Assembly: GCA_023429365.1 (NCBI GenBank)
Contig: JAEYVW010000425.1
Location: 1-8,512 of the forward strand
Direction: 5' to 3'
Source of the DNA: Bacteroidota bacterium
GTDB taxonomy: Bacteria > Bacteroidota > Bacteroidia > Chitinophagales > Chitinophagaceae
DNA: 8,512 bases
In this document: positions 1 through 5,389 of the stretch, in pieces
How positions within the stretch are numbered: position 1 is the stretch's first letter
How the letters are laid out: each line of letters opens with the position of its first letter
Notes under the pieces: model-generated
Told to the model about the DNA's origin: nothing
What the model saw: only the letters and a program-made list of their open reading frames with translations
Databases searched by the model: none
Program-made: the position numbers and the translations under genes

Positions 1-447
1 GGCAAAACCTTTAAGGTACCAGAGGAAAAAATTAAAGCTGCGATCGAAAACTATGAACCATCCAATAGCAGGTCGCAATTGATTGTAAAAGGCAGCAACA
101 ATATTGTACTCGATGCGTACAACGCTAATCCCAGCAGTATGCGGCTGGCGATTGAAAATTTTGCCAGGCTGCAGGCAACAGATAAAATTTTGATTTTGGG
201 TGCCATGGCAGAGCTGGGTCCTGAAAGTTTAACGGAACACCAGCAGATCATTTCCCTGATACAGCAAAACAAATGGAAACAGGTTGTATTGGTAGGTGGT
301 GATTTTTTTAAGATGGATCACCCGTTTTTAAAATTTGCTAATTCTAATGAAGCCCGGGCCTGGTGGCAACAACAAAAATTTGAGAATTCACATCTTCTTA
401 TCAAAGGCAGCAGAAGTATGAAAATGGAAGATGTTTTAAAAGATTAG
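1..447 (+). CDS. murF: UDP-N-acetylmuramoyl-tripeptide--D-alanyl-D-alanine ligase, C-terminal part (5' end outside window)
   Basis: This is the last 148 residues of MurF, the cytoplasmic ATP-dependent ligase that adds D-Ala-D-Ala to the UDP-MurNAc-tripeptide, completing the peptidoglycan precursor. The frame is open from base 1 to a TAG at 445-447. Family signatures are clear: a segment ending in NSRSQ, then LDAYNANPSSM (about residues 37-47 of the visible part), the LGAMAELG loop (66-73) and a terminal KGSRSMKME (135-143). These belong to the central and C-terminal ligase domains. Complete MurF proteins are roughly 430 residues, so about two thirds lies upstream of the window. A downstream ATG or TTG should not be taken as the start, because the homology runs to the window edge. 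It is followed by the regulator gene after about 80 bp with its own predicted promoter, so it is probably not part of the sulfur block. No terminator was seen after it. Confidence 0.94.
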   Translation, partial: GKTFKVPEEKIKAAIENYEPSNSRSQLIVKGSNNIVLDAYNANPSSMRLAIENFARLQATDKILILGAMAELGPESLTEHQQIISLIQQNKWKQVVLVGGDFFKMDHPFLKFANSNEARAWWQQQKFENSHLLIKGSRSMKMEDVLKD

Positions 448-484
448 ATATGGATGTGCCTGAGGCAGACTTCCTGCATTCAAC

Positions 485-492
485 TACATTTG
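485..492 (+). promoter_or_regulatory. Predicted -7 promoter element for the Crp/Fnr regulator gene
   Basis: TACATTTG matches the Bacteroidota -7 consensus TAnnTTTG exactly. It lies 36 bp before the ATG at 529, which would give a leader of roughly 30 nt. No clear -33 TTTG is seen at the expected spacing. Its position inside the longer open frame that begins at 454 is one reason to prefer the 529 start. Confidence 0.5.
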
Positions 493-528
493 CTCTCAGG
501 GGCGCACCACTTATTCCTGCGTATTAAT

Positions 529-1146
529 ATGAACTGGAAAAAATTATTTCCCCAATTTGAACCCGAACTCATTGAGGTCCTTGAAAAGGAAGCCGTTTTT
601 CAAAGGTTTCCCGCTGGCGAAACCATTCTCCGCACCGGGCAGTATATCCGCTCCACGGTGCTGATTCTGGAGGGCCGAATAAAGATCTATCGCGAAAACG
701 GGGAAGGCGGAGAATTCCTGATGTATTATCTCGGACCCGGACAGGCTTGTGCCATTTCCATGATATGTGCCATCCAGGCCCAGGCTTCAGAAGTAATGGC
801 GAAAGCCGAAGAAGACACAGAAGTGTTGATGCTGCCGGTTTCGCTGATGGAAGAACTGGCCAATAAGTACAAAAGCTGGTACCAGTTTGTCATCCAGACC
901 TATCGTGGGAGGTTTGATGAATTGCTCCAGGTCATTGACAATATCGCTTTCCGAAATATGGACGAAAGGCTTGAATTTTATTTACGCCGGCATGCTGATA
1001 CAACCGGCAGTAAAAAAATAGTATTGTCGCACCAGCAAATAGCAGACGATCTTCACTCTTCGCGGGAAGTAATTTCAAGGCTATTGAAAAAGATGGAACA
1101 GCGCAAATACCTGCAACTTCAACGCAACATGATCGAATTGTTATAA
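529..1146 (+). CDS. Crp/Fnr-family transcriptional regulator
   Basis: A 205-residue cytoplasmic DNA-binding protein with the two-domain Crp/Fnr build. An N-terminal cyclic-nucleotide-type beta-barrel (about 10-110) is followed by a dimerisation helix (about 113-140) and a C-terminal winged helix-turn-helix (about 150-205). The recognition helix reads SSREVISRLLKKME (177-190). R179, E180 and R184 have the spacing of the E. coli CRP contacts R180, E181 and R185, so a GTGA/TCAC half-site is expected, and two such sites lie just downstream. The phosphate-binding cassette of cAMP-responsive CRP, with its Arg-Ser pair, is absent. The equivalent region (71-90) instead carries C74 and C80. There is no N-terminal cysteine cluster for an FNR iron-sulfur centre. 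The frame is open upstream to an ATG at 454, but the extra 25 residues do not look like family sequence and contain the predicted promoter, so 529 is chosen. The effector is unknown; redox or persulfide sensing by the cysteines is inference. Confidence 0.9.
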   Translation: MNWKKLFPQFEPELIEVLEKEAVFQRFPAGETILRTGQYIRSTVLILEGRIKIYRENGEGGEFLMYYLGPGQACAISMICAIQAQASEVMAKAEEDTEVLMLPVSLMEELANKYKSWYQFVIQTYRGRFDELLQVIDNIAFRNMDERLEFYLRRHADTTGSKKIVLSHQQIADDLHSSREVISRLLKKMEQRKYLQLQRNMIELL

Positions 1147-1152
1147 TAGGAA

Positions 1153-1168
1153 TGTGATACTTGTCACA
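1153..1168. promoter_or_regulatory. Crp-type operator upstream of the TauE/SafE gene
   Basis: TGTGA-TACTTG-TCACA is an exact match to the E. coli CRP consensus TGTGA-N6-TCACA, with perfect 5-bp inverted arms. It begins 6 bp after the stop codon of the Crp/Fnr gene. Its centre (1160.5) is 36.5 bp upstream of the last G of the -7-like element at 1190-1197. The second palindrome near 2063 has the same spacing. Binding by the adjacent regulator is inferred from its recognition helix. Confidence 0.75.
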
Positions 1169-1189
1169 GGCGGAAACTGAGCCTTTTCA

Positions 1190-1197
1190 TAATCTTG
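1190..1197 (+). promoter_or_regulatory. Predicted -7 promoter element for the TauE/SafE gene
   Basis: TAATCTTG matches TAnnTTTG with one mismatch. No -33 TTTG is present at the usual distance, and the downstream arm of the palindrome reaches to where it would lie, which suits an activator-dependent promoter. The transcription start would fall near 1201-1204, leaving only about 5-8 nt before the ATG at 1209. Confidence 0.5.
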
Positions 1198-1208
1198 TAA
1201 AAAATTAC

Positions 1209-2018
1209 ATGGAAATACTGGGCTATCTCGCATCCATTTTGATCGGTGTATCATTGGGCCTGATCGGTAGCGGCGGATCGATCCTGACGGTACCTGTACT
1301 GGTTTATTTAATGCATATCAACCCATTGCTGGCCACCACCAGTTCGCTTTTTATTGTGGGCACTACCAGCCTCGTGGGGGGACTGAGGGCCTATTCAAAA
1401 AAACAGGTCGATTTCAAAGCCGTCACTGAGTTTGGGATCCCATCCATTTTTTCCATCTTCATCACCCGCCATTATATTTTACCTGCCTTGCCCGATCAAC
1501 TCTTTGCCATTGGCGATTTTACTGTCACCACCGATATATTTCTGATGATCCTTTTTGCGGTACTGATGCTGGGGGCTTCCATCAGCATGATCGTCAACCG
1601 TAATGACAACAGGGTAACAGTTCCGATGGCAGGTGAGCGCCAGAATAAAGCACTTCCTCTCATCCTGCTCGGCTTGGGGATCGGTCTTGTCACCGGTCTG
1701 CTGGGTGCAGGAGGTGGATTCCTGATCATACCGTCGCTGGTCCTTTTTCTAAGGCTGCCTATGAAAATCGCGGTGGGTACCTCGTTGCTCCTGGTCGCGA
1801 TCAATTCGCTCTTCGGCTTTCTTTTCAGCCTTAAGCAGTTTGAATACAACTGGACTATCCTGCTGCTATTTACGATACTGGCCATTTCGGGCATCTTTAT
1901 CGGCAGCAGGCTGGCAGATAAGATACCAGGCGCCTCGTTAAAAAAAGGTTTTGGCTGGTTTGTATTGGTGATGGGCATCTATATTATTGTCAAAGAATTG
2001 TTTTTTCCCGGGCGATAA
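1209..2018 (+). CDS. TauE/SafE-family sulfite/sulfonate exporter-like permease
   Basis: A 269-residue polytopic inner-membrane protein of the TauE/SafE (DUF81) family, whose members are thought to export sulfite, sulfoacetate or related anions. The family's internal duplication is plain. GLIGSGGSILTVPVLVYL (18-35) in the first half is echoed by GLLGAGGGFLIIPSLVLF (163-180) in the second. Each is followed by a hydrophobic stretch with a conserved T-S-S-L or T-S-L-L motif. About eight hydrophobic segments are visible, with a hydrophilic loop at about 130-147. A TTG at 1161 would extend the frame by 16 residues. It lies inside the operator palindrome and upstream of the predicted -7 element, so ATG 1209 is preferred. 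The gene is followed by a 104-bp gap with a second operator, so it is probably a single-gene unit. Sulfite or thiosulfate export is inferred from the persulfide dioxygenase next door; the sequence does not give the substrate. Confidence 0.88.
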   Translation: MEILGYLASILIGVSLGLIGSGGSILTVPVLVYLMHINPLLATTSSLFIVGTTSLVGGLRAYSKKQVDFKAVTEFGIPSIFSIFITRHYILPALPDQLFAIGDFTVTTDIFLMILFAVLMLGASISMIVNRNDNRVTVPMAGERQNKALPLILLGLGIGLVTGLLGAGGGFLIIPSLVLFLRLPMKIAVGTSLLLVAINSLFGFLFSLKQFEYNWTILLLFTILAISGIFIGSRLADKIPGASLKKGFGWFVLVMGIYIIVKELFFPGR

Positions 2019-2055
2019 ACCTGCGGCGTCCAACCTTATGGCAATATACCGGCAG

Positions 2056-2071
2056 GGTGACCTAAGTCACA
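2056..2071. promoter_or_regulatory. Crp-type operator upstream of the persulfide dioxygenase operon
   Basis: GGTGA-CCTAAG-TCACA matches TGTGA-N6-TCACA at nine of ten defined positions. The inner sequence GTGAC-CTAA-GTCAC (2057-2070) is a perfect 5-bp-arm inverted repeat. Its centre (2063.5) is 36.5 bp upstream of the last G of the -7 element at 2093-2100, identical to the spacing at the first site. With a start near 2104-2107 the site is centred near -41.5, the class II activator position. Confidence 0.75.
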
Positions 2072-2092
2072 ATAAGCACTGTTCAGGATACC

Positions 2093-2100
2093 TAAATTTG
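2093..2100 (+). promoter_or_regulatory. Predicted -7 promoter element for the persulfide dioxygenase operon
   Basis: TAAATTTG is an exact match to the Bacteroidota -7 consensus TAnnTTTG, 22 bp before the ATG at 2123. No -33 TTTG is found at the usual distance; the operator occupies that region. Confidence 0.65.
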
Positions 2101-2122
2101 CAGTAACACAAAAAACACTATT

Positions 2123-3541
2123 ATGAAAGTTGAACAGATCTATACTGGTTGCCTCGCACAGGGCGCTTATTATATTGAAAGCAAAGGCGAAGCCGTTGTG
2201 ATTGACCCCTTGCGCGAAGTGGAACCATATATTCAAAAAGCTTCCCGCAACAATGCAACGATCAAATATGTTTTTGAAACACACTTTCACGCCGACTTTG
2301 TAAGTGGCCACCTCGACCTGGCCAAAAAGACCGGCGCCACTATCGTGTATGGCCCCAATGCAGCGCCTGCTTTTGAAGCCCATATTGCAAAGGATGGAGA
2401 GGAGTTCAAAGTGGGTGATATCACCCTGGTGGCCCTGCATACACCGGGACATACCATGGAAAGTACCTGCTACCTGCTCAAAGATGAAAATGGTAAAGAA
2501 GTGGGTCTTTTTTCCGGGGATACTTTATTTATCGGCGATGTAGGCCGTCCTGACCTGGCTCAAAAAGTAGCCAGCGATCTTACGCAGGATAAGCTGGCGG
2601 GATATTTATATGATTCACTTCGCAATAAGATCATGACTTTGCCCGATGATATTATCGTTTACCCGGCGCATGGTGCGGGCAGTGCCTGTGGTAAGAATAT
2701 GAGTAAAGAAACCACAGATACCCTCGGTCACCAGAAACAGACAAATTATGCGCTTAGACCAGATATGACCAGGGATGAATTTATCAAGGAAGTCACTACG
2801 GGACTGGTGGCACCACCGGCTTATTTTCCATTGAATGTGATGTTAAATATCAAAGGTTATGAGAGTATCGATAAAGTATTGGAACGTGGACAACAGGCCC
2901 TGAGTCCGGATGCATTTGAAGCTGCGGCAAATGATACCGGTGCCCTGATCCTGGATACAAGAGATCCACAGGAATTTGCGAAAGGTTTTGTCCCTAATTC
3001 AATCAATATCGGTATCGACGGGAGTTTTGCTCCCTGGGTAGGTACACTGATCCCCGATATCAGGCAGGAGATTTTGCTGGTGACAGAAAATGGACGTGAA
3101 GAAGAAGTGATCACCCGACTGGCACGTGTTGGTTACGATTATACCATCGGTTATCTGAAAGGAGGATTTGAAGCCTGGAAGAAGGCAGGAAATGAAACAG
3201 ACCATATCAAATCCATCGACGCTGCAGAACTGGCGGAGATCATGGAGAAAGAAGACGTGAACATTCTTGATGTCAGGAAAAAAAGCGAATACGACAGCGA
3301 ACATATAATCGATGCGGAAAATGCGCCGCTTGATTTTATAAATGAAAGCATGCTTCAGGTCGATAAAAACAAAACTTATTTCGTGCATTGCGCGGGTGGT
3401 TATCGTTCGATGGTATTTAATTCCATACTAAGAGCCCGTGGTTATGATAAGCTCATAGATGTGAAAGGTGGTTTCAAATCCATAAAGGAAAGCGGCAAAT
3501 TTGAGATCACAGATTACGTTTGTCCAACCACACTACTTTAA
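2123..3541 (+). CDS. CstB-like persulfide dioxygenase fused to two rhodanese domains
   Basis: A 472-residue cytoplasmic enzyme with a metallo-beta-lactamase (MBL) domain (about 1-235) and two rhodanese domains (about 262-356 and 362-460). Metal-ligand motifs are THFHADFVSGH (H54, H56, D58), TPGH (H110), SGD (D133) and PAHGAGS (H183). The residue after D58 is Phe rather than the His of dinuclear MBL enzymes, which suits the mononuclear-iron ETHE1/persulfide dioxygenase group. The first rhodanese domain keeps the LDTRDPQEF motif but has no cysteine, so it should be catalytically dead. The second has an intact HCAGGYRS loop with C423 and R428. C189, close to H183, matches the kind of second cysteine described for S. 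aureus CstB, which has this MBL-rhodanese-rhodanese order and about 444 residues. CstB converts low-molecular-weight persulfides to sulfite and thiosulfate. The gene is predicted to start an operon with the two YeeE-like genes, 10 bp before the first. The CstB assignment rests on architecture and motifs. Confidence 0.9.
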   Translation: MKVEQIYTGCLAQGAYYIESKGEAVVIDPLREVEPYIQKASRNNATIKYVFETHFHADFVSGHLDLAKKTGATIVYGPNAAPAFEAHIAKDGEEFKVGDITLVALHTPGHTMESTCYLLKDENGKEVGLFSGDTLFIGDVGRPDLAQKVASDLTQDKLAGYLYDSLRNKIMTLPDDIIVYPAHGAGSACGKNMSKETTDTLGHQKQTNYALRPDMTRDEFIKEVTTGLVAPPAYFPLNVMLNIKGYESIDKVLERGQQALSPDAFEAAANDTGALILDTRDPQEFAKGFVPNSINIGIDGSFAPWVGTLIPDIRQEILLVTENGREEEVITRLARVGYDYTIGYLKGGFEAWKKAGNETDHIKSIDAAELAEIMEKEDVNILDVRKKSEYDSEHIIDAENAPLDFINESMLQVDKNKTYFVHCAGGYRSMVFNSILRARGYDKLIDVKGGFKSIKESGKFEITDYVCPTTLL

Positions 3542-3551
3542 AAAGAAAAGA

Positions 3552-4115
3552 ATGCTAGAATTTTTTAGACAGCCCTGGCCCTGGTACGTCTCAGGGCCAC
3601 TGATCGGGTTGATGGTACCTATTTTATTAATTGCCGGAAACAAGTCATTTGGTATCTCTTCCTCGCTACGGCATATTTGCGCGGCGTGCATACCTTCGAA
3701 AATTCCCTTTTTCCAGTATGATTGGAAAAAAGAAGTATGGAACCTGTTTTTTGTCGCAGGCATATTGATTGGCGGAATCGTAGTGGCAACGTTCTTACAG
3801 GATCCTGATCCGGTGAAAGTGAATCCCGCGCTCGTCACTGAACTGAATCAATATGGCATATCTGATTATAGGGGTCTGGTGCCCCCGGATCTTTTTAATT
3901 GGGATAGTCTTTTTACAGCAAGGGGTTTTATCCTGATGATCGTTGGAGGCTTCCTGGTCGGCTTTGGCACCCGCTATGCAGGTGGATGCACATCGGGACA
4001 TTCTATCATGGGATTATCCAATCTACAGTTGCCCTCACTCATTGCTACCATGTGCTTTATGGCAGGCGGGATTATTATGGCAAATCTTATTCTTCCCTTG
4101 ATCTTAAATCTCTGA
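3552..4115 (+). CDS. YeeE/YedE-family transporter, N-terminal half protein
   Basis: A 187-residue inner-membrane protein of the YeeE/YedE (sulfur transport, DUF395) family. It has hydrophobic segments near 12-28, 64-82, 124-140 and 160-183, and the hallmark GFGTRYAGGCTSGH (137-150) with C146. A second cysteine cluster, HICAACIP (41-48, C43 and C46), lies after the first membrane segment. Full-length YeeE thiosulfate transporters are single chains of about 350 residues with an internal pseudo-repeat and conserved cysteines thought to relay thiosulfate. This gene supplies only one half, and the next gene supplies the other. ATG 3552 is chosen, 10 bp after the preceding stop; an upstream in-frame ATG at 3501 would overlap the previous gene and add a charged non-family peptide. 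Substrate (thiosulfate or persulfide sulfur) and direction of transport are not shown by the sequence. Confidence 0.88.
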   Translation: MLEFFRQPWPWYVSGPLIGLMVPILLIAGNKSFGISSSLRHICAACIPSKIPFFQYDWKKEVWNLFFVAGILIGGIVVATFLQDPDPVKVNPALVTELNQYGISDYRGLVPPDLFNWDSLFTARGFILMIVGGFLVGFGTRYAGGCTSGHSIMGLSNLQLPSLIATMCFMAGGIIMANLILPLILNL

Positions 4116-4116
4116 T

Positions 4117-4650
4117 ATGAACCAACAGGAAAATATACAGGAAGCAAAACACCACGAATTTTTAGTTACCAATACTGATTTTGAAGTAAGGTCACTGGAT
4201 ACGATCTGTGTCAACGAATCCGAACTAAAACACCCGGTATGGTATAATTTAAAATATCTCGTAGCTGGTATTTTGTTCGGCATACTGCTGGTCAAGGCTG
4301 AAGTTATTTCCTGGTTTCGCATCCAGGAGATGTTTAGGTTTCAGAGTTTTCATATGTATGGTGTAATCGGCTCGGCTGTGGTGGTAGGGATAATCTCTGT
4401 GTGGCTGATCAAAAAATTCAAGATCAAAACGATTTATGGTGAGCCGATCGAATTTGTATCCAAAAAACTCAATAAGGGAAATATCTACGGTGGGTTGATC
4501 TTTGGTTTCGGTTGGGCGCTGACCGGGGCTTGTCCCGGACCTTTGTTCGCACAGGTTGGAACAGGAGCTACTGTTATCATAGTCACCTTGTTAAGCGCCA
4601 TCGCAGGCACCTGGGTATATGGTAAATGGAGAAACCGGCTCCCTCATTAG
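4117..4650 (+). CDS. YeeE/YedE-family transporter, C-terminal half protein (DUF6691-like)
   Basis: A 177-residue membrane protein that starts 1 bp after the stop of the preceding half-transporter, so translational coupling is likely. A hydrophilic N-terminal segment of about 40 residues (with C31) precedes hydrophobic segments near 43-62, 81-99, 122-138 and 150-168. The motif GFGWALTGACPGPLFAQVG (130-148) is typical of YeeE/YedE second halves. It aligns with GFGTRYAGGC of the partner protein, so C139 here and C146 there hold equivalent places in the two halves. The two proteins probably form one transporter as a heterodimer, mirroring the internal duplication of single-chain YeeE. The hydrophilic extension is absent from the partner and its role is unknown. 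Confidence 0.85.
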   Translation: MNQQENIQEAKHHEFLVTNTDFEVRSLDTICVNESELKHPVWYNLKYLVAGILFGILLVKAEVISWFRIQEMFRFQSFHMYGVIGSAVVVGIISVWLIKKFKIKTIYGEPIEFVSKKLNKGNIYGGLIFGFGWALTGACPGPLFAQVGTGATVIIVTLLSAIAGTWVYGKWRNRLPH

Positions 4651-4679
4651 ACAAGCCGGAGTGCAACTTCTCGTGGTTA

Positions 4680-4694
4680 TAATTGGACCAATTA
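4680..4694. repeat. 15-bp perfect palindrome before the DUF3365 gene
   Basis: TAATTGG-A-CCAATTA has 7-bp inverted arms around a single central base and ends 11 bp before the ATG at 4706. It is followed by A residues rather than a T-run on the + strand, so it does not look like an intrinsic terminator for upstream transcription. It could be an operator or an mRNA element controlling the next gene. No known regulator motif was recognised. Confidence 0.45.
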
Positions 4695-4705
4695 AAATCA
4701 AAAGT

Positions 4706-5287
4706 ATGAAAGCACTATTGACTTCTATCATCGTGGTGAGCAGTCTCAACCTTTTATCTTGTGGTGATGATTCCTCCAAATTATCGCTCCAGGAAACCCA
4801 GGCCTGGAACAAAAAGTCTGATTCCATTATAGCTATCACCTTTGATACGTTGCGCAGCAGCCTGGCCAAAGCCATTGCGGAAGGCAATTTCGAAGGAGCT
4901 ATCAATTTCTGCAGGGAAGCGGCTTACCCACTTACTGCAACTTACATGACGCCTGACACAAGACTCAAACGTGTGTCGGATCGCTATCGCAATCCGGCCA
5001 ATAAACCTGATGAAAAAGAACAATCCATACTCGCAGCTTTTCAGGATTTGAAAGATAGCGGGAAGCCAGTTGAACCGGTGTTAGAGCTTGATGAAGATGG
5101 GAATCGCCATTATTTCAAACCCATATTTGTACAGCCCTTGTGTTTGAACTGCCACGGCACCAGAAATGAACAGATCCGTCCTGATGTGTGGAATGCCATC
5201 AGGCAACGCTATCCATCAGACCTGGCTTTTGATTACAAAGAAGGTGACCTGCGCGGGTTATGGCACCTTAGTTATAACAAAAATTAA
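4706..5287 (+). CDS. DUF3365 (Tll0287-like) haem c lipoprotein
   Basis: A 193-residue predicted lipoprotein. The N-terminus has a hydrophobic signal (2-17) and a lipobox LLSC with C19 as the lipidated residue, so the protein should be exported and membrane-anchored. The body matches DUF3365: AINFCREAAYPL (65-76), a segment DTRLKRVSDRYRNPANKPD (84-102), and near the end a single haem c motif CLNCH (C146, C149, H150) followed by a GDLRGLWHLSY-type terminus. In the family's structural prototype, Thermosynechococcus Tll0287, the haem sits in a PAS-like fold with His and Cys axial ligands. By alignment C69 and H150 are the candidate ligands here. The frame is open upstream to 4619, but only ATG 4706 gives a proper lipoprotein signal. 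It lies 55 bp after the split YeeE gene in the same direction, so it may belong to that operon or be separately controlled through the palindrome just upstream. Its function is unknown; redox or gas sensing is a hypothesis. Confidence 0.85.
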   Translation: MKALLTSIIVVSSLNLLSCGDDSSKLSLQETQAWNKKSDSIIAITFDTLRSSLAKAIAEGNFEGAINFCREAAYPLTATYMTPDTRLKRVSDRYRNPANKPDEKEQSILAAFQDLKDSGKPVEPVLELDEDGNRHYFKPIFVQPLCLNCHGTRNEQIRPDVWNAIRQRYPSDLAFDYKEGDLRGLWHLSYNKN

Positions 5288-5350
5288 AGTATTACCAACC
5301 CTTACAAATCAAACAAATACACTACGATCGCTGTTTATAAAAGAGAAATT

Positions 5351-5382
5351 ATTGGATAGAAAGAATAAAAAAGAAACCTTTG
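5351..5382 (+). promoter_or_regulatory. Weak candidate promoter for the DUF983 gene
   Basis: ATTG at 5351-5354 and AACCTTTG at 5375-5382 (one mismatch to TAnnTTTG) are separated by 20 bp, close to the Bacteroidota -33/-7 spacing. The start would fall within a few bases of the ATG at 5390, implying a leaderless or nearly leaderless mRNA. The rest of the 102-bp gap (5288-5389) is A-rich with no other feature. Confidence 0.3.
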
Positions 5383-5389
5383 CGAAATC

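Noticed and set aside
457..467. TGCCT-G-AGGCA inverted repeat before the regulator gene as an operator or murF terminator
   Set aside because: The arms are only 5 bp with a 1-nt centre, no T-run follows, and it shares no motif with the other sites.
454..528. 25-residue N-terminal extension of the Crp/Fnr regulator from ATG 454
   Set aside because: The segment is not Crp-like, it contains the predicted promoter element at 485-492, and ATG 529 gives a normal 205-residue family protein.
1161..1208. TTG start extending the TauE/SafE protein by 16 residues
   Set aside because: The TTG lies inside the Crp-type palindrome and upstream of the -7-like element. The extension is hydrophilic and unlike the family N-terminus.
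1496..1978. 160-residue minus-strand open frame opposite the TauE/SafE gene
   Set aside because: It is Ser/Pro/Arg-rich with no recognisable fold and no promoter, and the + strand has clear TauE/SafE repeats.
2414..2425. GGTGATATCACC palindrome as a third Crp-type site
   Set aside because: The half-sites are separated by 2 bp rather than 6, and it lies within a coding region (encoding part of the MBL domain) without a promoter element.
3501..3551. ATG 3501 as start of the first YeeE/YedE half
   Set aside because: It would overlap the end of the persulfide dioxygenase gene in another frame and add a charged peptide. ATG 3552, 10 bp after the stop, is a natural operon start.
4619..4705. Upstream start for the DUF3365 protein
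   Set aside because: It would bury the lipoprotein signal and lipobox behind 29 residues. ATG 4706 gives a correct signal sequence.
4736..4749. GTGA-N6-TCAA as a Crp-type site near the DUF3365 start
   Set aside because: It has an imperfect second half and lies downstream of the start codon inside the signal-peptide coding region.
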